Positions 1-7,910 of a DNA stretch of 45,760 nt are shown in pieces. A model generated the notes under the pieces. The model saw only the letters and a program-made list of their open reading frames with translations. It made no database searches and was not told where the DNA came from. This stretch comes from Polaromonas sp. (GTDB lineage Bacteria; Pseudomonadota; Gammaproteobacteria; Burkholderiales; Burkholderiaceae_C), in assembly GCA_025363315.1 (NCBI GenBank), contig JANYED010000283.1:1-45760 (forward strand), given 5' to 3'. Position 1 is the stretch's first letter, and each line of letters opens with the position of its first letter. The translations under genes were made by a program, and so were the position numbers.

Positions 1-978
1 GGCAAACCGCAGGTGGACATCAGCTTTCCCGAAATCGAGAAATTCGACCATTTGCCGCCAGCTCGCGTCGACGACGCCAGTGCTTTCGTCAGCATCATGG
101 AAGGCTGCTCGAAATACTGCAGCTATTGCGTCGTGCCCTACACCCGCGGCGAAGAAGTTTCGCGGCCGTTTGAAGACGTGCTGGTGGAAGTTGCCGGCTT
201 GGCTGACCAGGGGGTCAAGGAAATCACACTGCTTGGCCAGAACGTCAATGCCTACCGCGGCAAGATGGGTGATACGGCCGACATCGCCGACTTTGCCACC
301 CTGCTGGAATACGTTCACGAGATTCCCGGCATCGCCCGCATCCGTTATGTCACCAGCCACCCCAACGAGTTCACGCAAAGCCTGATCGACGCCTACGCGA
401 AACTGCCCAAGCTGGTCAACCACCTGCACCTGCCGGTACAGCACGGTTCGGACCGCATCCTGATGGCGATGAAGCGCGGCTACACCGCCATGGAATACAA
501 ATCCACCATCCGCAAGCTGCGCGCCATCCGCCCTGATTTGGCCATGAGCAGCGATTTCATCGTTGGCTTCCCGGGTGAAACCGAGGACGACTTCAACAAG
601 ATGATGAAGCTGATCGACGACATCGGCTACGACACCTCCTTCAGCTTTATCTACAGCCCACGTCCCGGCACGCCAGCGGCCAATATCAAAGACGACACGC
701 CGCACAGCGTCAAGCTGGCACGCCTGCAGCGCCTGCAGGCAGCGATCGACCAGAGTGTGGAAGCTATCAGCGCCAGCCGGCTCGGCACCATCCAGCGCGT
801 GCTGGTCGAGGGCGCGGCGCGCAAGACACCCAATGCGCTGTTTGGCCGTACTGAATGCAATCGGCCGGTGGTATTCAGCGGTCCAGACCGCCTGATCGGG
901 CAACTGGTGGACATCCGGATTACCGAAGCGCCCATGCGTTCACTGCGCGGTGAGGTGGTGACAAAAGAGATGGCCTAA
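1..978 (+). CDS. miaB: tRNA-2-methylthio-N6-dimethylallyladenosine synthase MiaB, C-terminal part
   Basis: Radical-SAM methylthiotransferase that turns i6A37 into ms2i6A37 in tRNAs reading UNN codons. The reading frame is open from base 1, so the gene starts outside the window and the N-terminal UPF0004 domain with its three cluster cysteines is missing. The radical-SAM motif is seen as CSKYCSYC (CxxxCxxC) near base 106, followed by [16 protein letters not shown] and the [12 protein letters not shown] segment typical of MiaB. A C-terminal TRAM domain begins around the residues [10 protein letters not shown]. The gene ends 111 bp before the convergently transcribed ffh. Assignment to MiaB rather than RimO rests on the motif wording and is secure; only the 5' end is unknown. 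Confidence 0.96.
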   Translation, partial: GKPQVDISFPEIEKFDHLPPARVDDASAFVSIMEGCSKYCSYCVVPYTRGEEVSRPFEDVLVEVAGLADQGVKEITLLGQNVNAYRGKMGDTADIADFATLLEYVHEIPGIARIRYVTSHPNEFTQSLIDAYAKLPKLVNHLHLPVQHGSDRILMAMKRGYTAMEYKSTIRKLRAIRPDLAMSSDFIVGFPGETEDDFNKMMKLIDDIGYDTSFSFIYSPRPGTPAANIKDDTPHSVKLARLQRLQAAIDQSVEAISASRLGTIQRVLVEGAARKTPNALFGRTECNRPVVFSGPDRLIGQLVDIRITEAPMRSLRGEVVTKEMA

Positions 979-1011
979 GCAGCTTCGTACACGGCAGCCA
1001 GTAGCTCTGCT

Positions 1012-1060
1012 CAGTTTTTGATAGCTGGCAGCGCCGGTATTGTCTGGGTTGGAGCCGGTT
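1012..1060. repeat. Degenerate copy of dispersed repeat family 1
   Basis: The convergent gap between miaB and ffh holds a stretch containing GATAGCTGGCAGCGC followed by GGGTTGGAGCC. It resembles the family whose better copies lie at 20841-21047, 25497-25541, 28148-28203 and 32337-32398 (core AGCTGCTnnCGC...TTGGGCTAGAGGC). It is the weakest member, so its edges and membership are uncertain. I see no hairpin with a T run here that would serve as a terminator for either gene. Confidence 0.4.
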
Positions 1061-1089
1061 TTATTGCCGAAATATGCCCGAACAGACTA

Positions 1090-2448
1090 TCAAAATTTGG
1101 GCATGCCCTTCATGCCGCCCATCTTTTTCATCATCTTCATCATGCCGCTGCCCTTGAGCTTTTTCATCATCCCCTGCATTTGCTCGAATTCGTTGAGCAG
1201 GCGGTTGACTTCCTGAACGTGCACGCCGGAGCCCGCAGCGATGCGGCGCTTGCGGGTGGCCTTGATCAGTTCGGGCTTGCGGCGCTCCAGTGGCGTCATG
1301 CTTTGAATGATGCCTTCCTTGCGCTTGATGTCTTTTTCAGCTTTGCCCATGTCGACCTGGCCGGCTTTTGCGGCCATTTGCGCGGGTAGTTTTTCCATCA
1401 GACTGGCCAAGCCGCCCATGTTTTTCATTTGCTGCAATTGACTTAAAAAATCGTCCAAGTCAAAGCCACTGCCTGACTTCAGCTTGGCCGCCAGCTTTTG
1501 GGCGGCGGCTACGTCAACGCCTGCGGTGACCTGCTCGACCAGCGCGACGATGTCGCCCATGCCCAAAATACGCCCGGCGTGGCGCTCTGCATCAAATACT
1601 TCCAGACCGTCGAGCTTTTCGCTCGTGCCCGCAAACTTGATGGGCGCGCCAGTGATTTGCCGCACGCTCAGCGCCGCGCCGCCGCGTGAGTCGCCGTCGA
1701 GCTTGGTCAGAATAATGCCAGTCAGCGGCAGCGCGTCTTTGAAGGCTTTGGCGGTGTTGACCGCGTCCTGGCCCTGCATGGCGTCAACCACAAACAGCGT
1801 TTCGACCGGGTTGAGAGTAGCGTGCAGCTCCTTGATTTCGGCCATCAGCGCTTCGTCAATCGCCAAGCGACCTGCGGTGTCGACCAGCAGCACGTCAAAG
1901 AAATGGCGCTTGGCGTAGTCAACGGCAGCCCGTGCAATATCGACTGGCTTTTGGTCGGGCGTGCTGGGGAACCACTCGGCTCCGGCTTGCGCAGTGACAG
2001 TCTTGAGCTGCTCGATGGCTGCAGGGCGGTACACGTCGCCAGAGACCGTTAACACCTTTTTTTTGCGCTTTTCAATCAGGTGTTTGGCCAGCTTGGCCGT
2101 GGTCGTGGTTTTACCGGCGCCTTGCAAGCCCGCCATCAAAATCACAGCAGGTGGTTGCGCGGCCAGATTGATGTCACTCACGCCCTCGCCCATCGTGGCG
2201 GCCAGCTCTTTGCTAACGATGCTGACCAGCACCTGGCCGGGCTGCAGGGAGCCCATGACTTCGGCGCCCAACGCTTTGTCTTTGACCCTGGCAATGAAGT
2301 CGCGCACCACAGGTAGCGCCACGTCGGCCTCCAGCAGGGCCATGCGCACCTCGCGCAACATGTCCTGCACGTTGGTTTCGGTGATGCGGGCCTGACCACG
2401 CATTTCCTTGACGAGGCGGGATAATTTGTCGGTAAGGGCTGAGGCCAT
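1090..2448 (-). CDS. ffh: Signal recognition particle GTPase Ffh
   Basis: Protein subunit of the bacterial SRP. It binds 4.5S RNA and signal sequences of nascent inner-membrane proteins and delivers ribosomes to FtsY. The 452 residues are the usual length. An N-domain helical bundle (about 1-90) precedes the G domain with P-loop GLQGAGKT (107-114), the DTAGR G3 motif and the TKLDG G4 motif. The M domain ends in a methionine/lysine-rich tail with repeated MMKK and GGMKGM. It is divergent from the YpjD-like gene at 2547, a neighbour pair frequent in proteobacteria. No 4.5S RNA gene is seen nearby. Confidence 0.98.
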   Translation of the reverse strand: MASALTDKLSRLVKEMRGQARITETNVQDMLREVRMALLEADVALPVVRDFIARVKDKALGAEVMGSLQPGQVLVSIVSKELAATMGEGVSDINLAAQPPAVILMAGLQGAGKTTTTAKLAKHLIEKRKKKVLTVSGDVYRPAAIEQLKTVTAQAGAEWFPSTPDQKPVDIARAAVDYAKRHFFDVLLVDTAGRLAIDEALMAEIKELHATLNPVETLFVVDAMQGQDAVNTAKAFKDALPLTGIILTKLDGDSRGGAALSVRQITGAPIKFAGTSEKLDGLEVFDAERHAGRILGMGDIVALVEQVTAGVDVAAAQKLAAKLKSGSGFDLDDFLSQLQQMKNMGGLASLMEKLPAQMAAKAGQVDMGKAEKDIKRKEGIIQSMTPLERRKPELIKATRKRRIAAGSGVHVQEVNRLLNEFEQMQGMMKKLKGSGMMKMMKKMGGMKGMPKF

Positions 2449-2546
2449 TGCGTTGGCTCCGGTGCGGTGGAGCAGTTGGGTGAGTAGGACAAGCGGGCCG
2501 ACGAAAAAGGCGGCAGAACCAGCAGCACAAAGGCTAAACTGTAGTC

Positions 2547-3347
2547 ATGATTTTAACGACGAGTCAATGGTGGGGTGAAGTGCTGGCCGCAGGCGCGTTT
2601 GTCTCGTATCTGGTGACCGTGGTATCCCACAGGCGCATGGCACCCGACATGCTGCGCCTGATGCTGTTTGCGGGCTGGGTCCTGCACGGCCTGATGCTTG
2701 CCGAAGGCTTGCTGGGAGAGCCACCACGCTTTGGCTTTGCACCCGCTTTGTCTACCACGGTCTGGCTGGTGCTGACGGTATACGCGATCGAAAGCCGACT
2801 GCTGCCGCAACTGCAGGCGCAGTGGACACTGGCCGGCTTGGGGGCAGTGGCAGTAGCGCTGGCCGAGATTTTTCAAGGCTCCAGTTATTCGCATGTTGCT
2901 TCCATTTGGCTGCCACTTCATTGGGCGCTGGGTATTGCGTCTTATGGCCTGTTTGCAGCGGCTGTGGTGCATGGCTGGTTGATGCAGCGCTCTGAGCAGG
3001 CCATGCGGCTGGCCTCGCAAAGCGCCGCTGGGGTACCGTTGATGACGCTAGAGCGTTTGACCTTTCGCTTCGTTGAAGCTGGCTTTGTGCTGTTGTCGGC
3101 CACGCTGCTGGTCGGCTGGCTGTTTGCAGAGCAGCTGTATGGGGCTGGCCTGGCCTGGAAGTGGAACCACAAAACCATTTTTTCGGTCCTCGCCTGGCTG
3201 ACGTTTGCGATGCTGCTGGCTGGTCGTGCGCGTATGGGCTTGCGCGGGCTGCGTGCAGTACGCGTGTTGTACCTGGGCAGCGGTTTGCTGCTTTTGGGGT
3301 ACGCAGGCTCCCGCTTTGTGCTTGAGGTTGTTTTGCAACGACCATGA
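2547..3347 (+). CDS. CcsA/YpjD-family inner membrane protein
   Basis: A 266-residue polytopic membrane protein with about eight hydrophobic segments, belonging to the cytochrome c assembly protein (CcsA/HemX/YpjD) superfamily. The family signature is visible near the C-terminal third as WKWNHKTIFSVLAWLTF, corresponding to the tryptophan-rich heme-handling loop of CcsA proteins. YpjD members are usually found next to ffh, as here, and their exact function is not settled, so a direct role in cytochrome c maturation is not claimed. It starts 98 bp from the divergent ffh and is followed after 7 bp by a small gene on the same strand, suggesting co-transcription. Confidence 0.88.
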   Translation: MILTTSQWWGEVLAAGAFVSYLVTVVSHRRMAPDMLRLMLFAGWVLHGLMLAEGLLGEPPRFGFAPALSTTVWLVLTVYAIESRLLPQLQAQWTLAGLGAVAVALAEIFQGSSYSHVASIWLPLHWALGIASYGLFAAAVVHGWLMQRSEQAMRLASQSAAGVPLMTLERLTFRFVEAGFVLLSATLLVGWLFAEQLYGAGLAWKWNHKTIFSVLAWLTFAMLLAGRARMGLRGLRAVRVLYLGSGLLLLGYAGSRFVLEVVLQRP

Positions 3348-3354
3348 CCCACCC

Positions 3355-3582
3355 ATGAAGTACGCTTTGATTTTCGGCTTGCTGCTGGTTGTTTTCTGGC
3401 TGTGGCGCAACAACCAAAAAAGGGCAGTGCGCGCACCTGGTGGGGCGAACGCCGAGCGTGGGCGAGTCACCGAAGTTGTTGCCTGCAGTGTCTGCAGTGT
3501 TCACTTGCCGCGCGCCGAAGCTTTGGCGGGCAAAGGCGGCTTGTATTGCTGCGATGAACACCTACAACAGGCAGATCGATAA
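3355..3582 (+). CDS. Small PP0621-type membrane-anchored protein with cysteine/histidine motif
   Basis: A 75-residue protein with one N-terminal hydrophobic helix (YALIFGLLLVVFWLW), then a short basic stretch, then a cysteine/histidine cluster CSVCSVHLPR...GGLYCCDEH that could hold a metal ion. This matches my memory of the conserved PP0621 family found beside pilS in beta- and gamma-proteobacteria; its function is unknown. The ATG at 3355 is chosen because it sits 7 bp after the preceding gene and gives the hydrophobic N-terminus directly; a longer in-frame extension would overlap the upstream gene. The pilS start follows 9 bp after its stop. Confidence 0.78.
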   Translation: MKYALIFGLLLVVFWLWRNNQKRAVRAPGGANAERGRVTEVVACSVCSVHLPRAEALAGKGGLYCCDEHLQQADR

Positions 3583-3591
3583 GGTGCATTG

Positions 3592-5337
3592 ATGCGCTTC
3601 ACGCAGCACGCCAAATCTGTCCAAAACCCGCCGCATTCGTGGCTTGGCGATCTTGAAAACCAGGCCGGCAGCCGGGAAACAAGGCCCCGGCAAAGCGCAT
3701 TTGGCAGGCTGTGGCGCGCCTTCATGACAGCACGCATCACCATCGCCAGCGTGCTGGTGGTGTTGCAGGCGTTTGTTTATGCACTGGGCAATGTCAACAA
3801 TGGCTGGTCGATCGCAGTTTGCGGTGCCTATCTTTGCGCCACGATTGTGGTACGGCTGGTGGCGCGGCCCAAACCGCCCAGCAGCACGTTTGATGCCCAG
3901 TGGGTGCTGACCGTCGGCGTAGACGTGGTCACTTTTACCACGCTGAACTTTTTGCAGTCCAGCAACATCAACTACACGCCGCTGTTTGCACTGCCTGTGC
4001 TGCTGGCGTCAGTTCTCGGGCCCATTTTGCTGGCTTTGGGCACAGCCGCCAGCGTAACCTTACTGCTTTTGGCGGATGCGTGGTCGACATCCCTGCATCT
4101 GACGGGTGATTCAGCTGCGCGGTTTTTGCAGGCTGGTTTAAGCGGTTCAGGTTTTTTTGCAGTGGCATTGCTGGCAAATCAGCTGGCCCTGCGGCTGGCG
4201 CGGGAAGAACAGTTGGTCAAGACCAGCCAACAGGTAGCCCGCATTCAAACCCAGGTCAACGAGCTGGTGATTGAAACGCTCAGCGATGGCGTCTTGGTGA
4301 TTGATGCCAAAGGCATTGTGCGTTCGGCAAATCCGGCAGCGCAGCGCCTGCTGGCAACAGGGTCGACCGTCAGGGCGGTGCCGTTTGTACTGGCAACGCA
4401 GGCCGCTTGGCAGCCGCTGGCAGACATCACGCGCCAGACTTTCGCTGACCAGTTGCCAAAGCAGGCAGATGTTCGGTTGAATGACACCGGACATGACGCT
4501 CGCCATCTGCATTTACGCACACGCCTGGCAGTCACCAGGGGAAGCGCTGAAGAGGCGCTATGTGTGGTGTTTCTGGAAGACCTGCGCGAGATGGAAGCGC
4601 GCGTACGGGTGGAAAAAATGGCCGCTATGGGCCGTATGTCTGCTGCTGTGGCGCATGAAATCAGGAACCCGCTCGCGGCGATCGCGCAGGCCAACGCTCT
4701 TTTGGAAGAAGACCTGCAAGACCCGGCGCACAAGCAGCTGACAGCAATGGTCAGGCAAAACGCCCAGCGACTGGCCAAAATTGTGGACGACGTTTTGAAT
4801 ATTTCCCGGGTGCAGGTGCCGACTGCTGAAGCGCACGGCACCACCGTGATGCTCGACGACGTGGTGGCTCGCATTGCCTTGGACTGGACGCAACAAACGG
4901 GATCATCCAGCCGCACGCGCACAACACTGGCGGCTGGCACGGCATGCATTGCCTTTGACCCTGAGCATTTGCGGCGCCTGATGATCAACCTGCTTGACAA
5001 TGCCCTGCGATACGCCAGCCAGTCCCCCGGTGCAATTGACATCACCACGGTGATGCGGCCTGACGGCCAGGCCCGCTTATCGGTCTGGAGCGACGGCGCG
5101 CCGCTTGAAAAAACAGTGCAAATGCATTTGTTTGAACCCTTTTTTACCTCGGAGAGTCGCTCCAGCGGTTTGGGCCTGTATATTTGTCGCGAGCTGTGTG
5201 AGCGTTACGGGGCGTTGATCAGCTACCAGCGAACGACCAGAAACTTCAAAGCAGGCAACGAATTTTTCGTGATCTTCAAGTTAAACACTGACACGCAAAA
5301 CCGTGCACACCCAGCACGTGATGATCTGTTTGCCTGA
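3592..5337 (+). CDS. pilS: Sensor histidine kinase PilS
   Basis: Membrane sensor kinase of the PilS-PilR pair, which in Pseudomonas and relatives controls type IV pilin transcription through sigma-54. The 581 residues comprise an N-terminal membrane part with about six hydrophobic segments (about 40-200), a PAS-like domain (LVIETLSDGVLVIDAKGIVRSANPAA), a HisKA domain with phosphoacceptor His355 in AVAHEIRNPLAAIA, and a HATPase domain with NLLDNALRYA (N box) and SSGLGLYICRELCERYGA (G box). ATG 3592 is preferred to the TTG codon immediately before it. It ends 17 bp before pilR. No pilA target gene is in the window. Confidence 0.93.
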   Translation: MRFTQHAKSVQNPPHSWLGDLENQAGSRETRPRQSAFGRLWRAFMTARITIASVLVVLQAFVYALGNVNNGWSIAVCGAYLCATIVVRLVARPKPPSSTFDAQWVLTVGVDVVTFTTLNFLQSSNINYTPLFALPVLLASVLGPILLALGTAASVTLLLLADAWSTSLHLTGDSAARFLQAGLSGSGFFAVALLANQLALRLAREEQLVKTSQQVARIQTQVNELVIETLSDGVLVIDAKGIVRSANPAAQRLLATGSTVRAVPFVLATQAAWQPLADITRQTFADQLPKQADVRLNDTGHDARHLHLRTRLAVTRGSAEEALCVVFLEDLREMEARVRVEKMAAMGRMSAAVAHEIRNPLAAIAQANALLEEDLQDPAHKQLTAMVRQNAQRLAKIVDDVLNISRVQVPTAEAHGTTVMLDDVVARIALDWTQQTGSSSRTRTTLAAGTACIAFDPEHLRRLMINLLDNALRYASQSPGAIDITTVMRPDGQARLSVWSDGAPLEKTVQMHLFEPFFTSESRSSGLGLYICRELCERYGALISYQRTTRNFKAGNEFFVIFKLNTDTQNRAHPARDDLFA

Positions 5338-5354
5338 GCAGCCACTACCTCGAC

Positions 5355-6887
5355 ATGCCACCAAACGCTAACCCGAACCCCGGCTACGTTCGCCAGCAAC
5401 CTGCTCACATTCTGGTGATCGACGACGAGCCCGACCTGCGCACGCTGTATGAACTGACCTTGCTGCGCGAGGGCTATCGGGTCGAGGCTGCCGGTGATTT
5501 GGCTCAGGCCCGCCAGCTTCTGGGAGATAGCCAGTTCGATGCCATCATCACCGACATGCGTTTGCCTGATGGCCTGGGACTGGAGCTGCTGCGCGACATG
5601 GTGATGCAGCAACGGCCCGAACGCTGCGTGGTGATCACTGCACACGGCTCTGCTGAAAATGCAGTGGAGGCCCTTAAAGCGGGCGCATTTGACTACCTGA
5701 CCAAGCCGGTTGACTTAAAACAGTTTCGCAGCGTGGTAGCGTCCGCCATACAGGGTTCCAGATCGGCCGCTTTGCATGCCGCCACTGAGCCCACAGCAGC
5801 ATCTAACGGCAGCACCAAGCGAACGCCAGTGTCAACAAAAGGCAAGCCAGGTGGTGCTCCTTTTGCGCTGGAGCAGCTGGTCGGGCAGTCAGCGAGCATG
5901 CTGGCCGTGAAGTCACGTATTGAAAAGGTGGCCGGCAGCATGGCACCAGTGCTGATACAGGGCGAGTCCGGCACTGGCAAAGAACTGGTTGCGCGAGCTG
6001 TGCATGATTGCAGCCACCGCGCCAGCGGCCCGTTTGTGGCAGTTAACTGTGGCGCCATCCCCGAAAATTTGCTGGAGGCTGAATTTTTTGGGGCACGCAA
6101 AGGCGCCTACACCGGCGCCACGCAAGACCGCCTGGGCTACTTCCAGGCGGCGCAGGGGGGCACGTTGTTTTTAGACGAGATCGGTGACTTGCCGTTCATC
6201 ATGCAGTCCAAGTTGCTTCGGGCAATTCAAGAGCGGGTGGTCAGGCCGCTGGGTTCATCGCAAGAAGATTCGGTCGACGTACGCATCGTTAGCGCGTCGC
6301 ACAAAGTCCTGGACGAGGAAGTCGCCGCCAAACGCTTTCGCCAGGATTTGTACTATCGACTCAACGTGATCGTGATTGACATTCCTCCGCTGCGCGAACG
6401 GCTTGATGACCTGCCCGAACTGTGCGAGTCGCTGCTGGCGAGAATTTGCAAGGAATCCGACGTGACGACGCCGCCTCTGACAGCGTCTGTGCTCGACCAG
6501 CTTCGGGCGCATGCGTTCAATGGCAATGTTCGCGAACTTGAAAACATTCTGCATCGCGCGGTCGCCCTTAGCGACAGTGGGACCCTGCTTTTAGATACAC
6601 CGGGCCAGCCCCCGCCTCTTGGCGCGCCGCAAACATCCGCCGTCCCGCAAGGTCGCAAGCCTCAGCCAGTGGAGCCGCCCGATAACTTGCAGGAGTATCT
6701 GGACGCACAAGAACGTGAGATCTTGTGCCAGGTGCTTGAGAGCACGCGCTACAACCGAACCACTGCCGCCAGCAAATTGGGCATGAGCCTGCGCCAGATG
6801 CGTTATCGCATTGCGCGGCTAAACATCGCCATGCCTGATGGCGATAGCCTGGAAATGGGCATTGACAGCACTGATGACGCTGCCTGA
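5355..6887 (+). CDS. pilR: Sigma-54-dependent response regulator PilR
   Basis: NtrC-family transcription activator and partner of PilS. The 510 residues show a receiver domain (about 16-130) with phosphoacceptor Asp67 in IITDMRLPDG, a proline/serine-rich linker, and an AAA+ domain with Walker A GESGTGKE (203-210). The sigma-54 contacting loop GAYTGA lies at 250-255, and the Walker B region reads GGTLFLDEIGDLP. A C-terminal Fis-type helix-turn-helix (NRTTAASKLGMSLRQMRYRI) closes the protein. Its last 14 bp overlap the start of ampD, so the three genes are probably one transcript. Confidence 0.95.
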   Translation: MPPNANPNPGYVRQQPAHILVIDDEPDLRTLYELTLLREGYRVEAAGDLAQARQLLGDSQFDAIITDMRLPDGLGLELLRDMVMQQRPERCVVITAHGSAENAVEALKAGAFDYLTKPVDLKQFRSVVASAIQGSRSAALHAATEPTAASNGSTKRTPVSTKGKPGGAPFALEQLVGQSASMLAVKSRIEKVAGSMAPVLIQGESGTGKELVARAVHDCSHRASGPFVAVNCGAIPENLLEAEFFGARKGAYTGATQDRLGYFQAAQGGTLFLDEIGDLPFIMQSKLLRAIQERVVRPLGSSQEDSVDVRIVSASHKVLDEEVAAKRFRQDLYYRLNVIVIDIPPLRERLDDLPELCESLLARICKESDVTTPPLTASVLDQLRAHAFNGNVRELENILHRAVALSDSGTLLLDTPGQPPPLGAPQTSAVPQGRKPQPVEPPDNLQEYLDAQEREILCQVLESTRYNRTTAASKLGMSLRQMRYRIARLNIAMPDGDSLEMGIDSTDDAA

Positions 6888-7521
6888 AGCCGCCCCGGCC
6901 GCAACACAGTGGCAAGGCGGCTGGTACCGCTGTGCCAGACCGCTCGAATCACCGAATTTTGGGCCAAGGCCGAAGCAGGCACAAATTGACCTGATCGTTG
7001 TTCACTCCATCAGTCTGCCGCCAGGCGACTTTGGCAACGCCAACGTGCAGCGTCTTTTTACCAACCAGCTGGACTGGGAAGCACATCCATATTTTCAAAG
7101 CATACGCGGGTTACAGGTCTCGTCACACTTTTTTATCAGCCGCAGTGGCGATTTGTGGCAATTTGTGAGTTGCGATTCACGCGCATGGCATGCCGGGCAG
7201 TCAAGCTACCGTGGCCGCGGCAGCTGCAACGACGACTCCATTGGTATTGAGCTGGAAGGGCTTGAAGGGCTCTACTTTGAAGAGCAACAATACGACACCT
7301 TGAGCGCGTTGTGCAGTGCGCTGATGACGCAGTACCCAATTGCACACATTGCCGGACATGAGCACATCGCGCCTGGCCGCAAAAAAGACCCAGGTGCCGG
7401 TTTTGATTGGTCGCTACTGCAACGAACCCTAGCGCTTTCTGATAAATTTTTACCGGCAAGCTCACCTGCTTCATCGAAAAGCCATGCGGGGCAAGCGCAA
7501 GATCAGCAAAGAGCACCGTAA
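6874..7521 (+). CDS. ampD: 1,6-anhydro-N-acetylmuramyl-L-alanine amidase AmpD
   Basis: Cytoplasmic zinc amidase of peptidoglycan recycling that removes the stem peptide from anhydro-muropeptides; in many bacteria its loss derepresses AmpC beta-lactamase. The 215 residues (from ATG 6874, inside the pilR end) show the amidase_2 fold with zinc ligands in LIVVHSISLPPG (His) and GHEHIAPGRKKDPGAGFDW (His and Asp), plus SHFFISRSGDLWQFV and the ORF core SIGIELEG. Longer starts exist upstream in frame, but they lie deeper inside pilR. Mpl and MurF in this window act downstream of it in the recycling and biosynthetic routes. Confidence 0.95.
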   Translation: MTLPEAAPAATQWQGGWYRCARPLESPNFGPRPKQAQIDLIVVHSISLPPGDFGNANVQRLFTNQLDWEAHPYFQSIRGLQVSSHFFISRSGDLWQFVSCDSRAWHAGQSSYRGRGSCNDDSIGIELEGLEGLYFEEQQYDTLSALCSALMTQYPIAHIAGHEHIAPGRKKDPGAGFDWSLLQRTLALSDKFLPASSPASSKSHAGQAQDQQRAP

Positions 7522-7657
7522 CCCGCATGGATGCTGGTTTTTTGCCTGGCATGCAGCGCGTTATAAGGGCTCCAGACGTATGTTGAGCTGTCAAGGTTTA
7601 ATGCATGTTGGCAACGCGAAAGTGCTGCAAATGCTTTTTATGAAAATTCACACGAAA

Positions 7658-7673
7658 ACACTACCGGTAGTGC
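7658..7673 (+). promoter_or_regulatory. NrdR box 1 upstream of nrdA
   Basis: The 16-bp near-palindrome ACACTACCGGTAGTGC fits the NrdR operator pattern ACAcwAtATaTwGTGT at its outer arms. It ends directly against the -35 element at 7674. NrdR is the zinc/ATP-cone repressor of ribonucleotide reductase genes; its boxes usually occur in pairs about three helical turns apart, as here. Confidence 0.8.
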
Positions 7674-7702
7674 TTGAATTTCGTCCAGACCCTAGGTATA
7701 GT
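7674..7702 (+). promoter_or_regulatory. Sigma-70 promoter of nrdAB
   Basis: A -35 element TTGAAT (7674-7679) and a -10 element TATAGT (7697-7702) are separated by exactly 17 bp. The -35 abuts NrdR box 1 and the -10 lies inside box 2, an arrangement in which bound NrdR would block RNA polymerase. Transcription would start near 7709, leaving a leader of about 200 nt before the chosen nrdA start. That leader contains an AT-rich stem-loop at 7736-7758 (GCTTTTTTCA paired with TGAAAAAGC). The rest of 7522-7657 shows nothing I can name. Confidence 0.65.
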
Positions 7703-7704
7703 GT
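7689..7704 (+). promoter_or_regulatory. NrdR box 2 overlapping the nrdA -10 element
   Basis: ACCCTAGGTATAGTGT is the second NrdR-like 16-mer; its start lies 31 bp after that of box 1, i.e. on the same face of the helix. Its right arm TATAGTGT contains the predicted -10 hexamer. The left arm is weaker (ACCCTA rather than ACACTA). Confidence 0.75.
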
Positions 7705-7910
7705 CTTGTGTATCTGCAAATAGATGCTTTGTAGAGCTTTTTTCAGTGTTGAAAAAGCGCCGTGGGTTAATGCAAAAATTGATGTTTGCAGCGGCATCAG
7801 GTCAATAGTTGTAACTGCAAACCATACTAACCTGACCACTTGAGAGTTTCATCAAATTGATTGAACCTGCAACGCCAAAAAAATCGACAAAACAAGCCAA
7901 GAGGATCCCA

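Noticed and set aside
7484-7723. A 79-codon ORF running from the ampD end into the NrdR boxes
   Set aside because: It overlaps the nrdA promoter and operators and its translation looks random.
7799-7837. Possible riboswitch-like pairing GGTCA/TGACC in the nrdA leader
   Set aside because: Five pairs across a 28-nt loop are not enough, and no known riboswitch core is seen.
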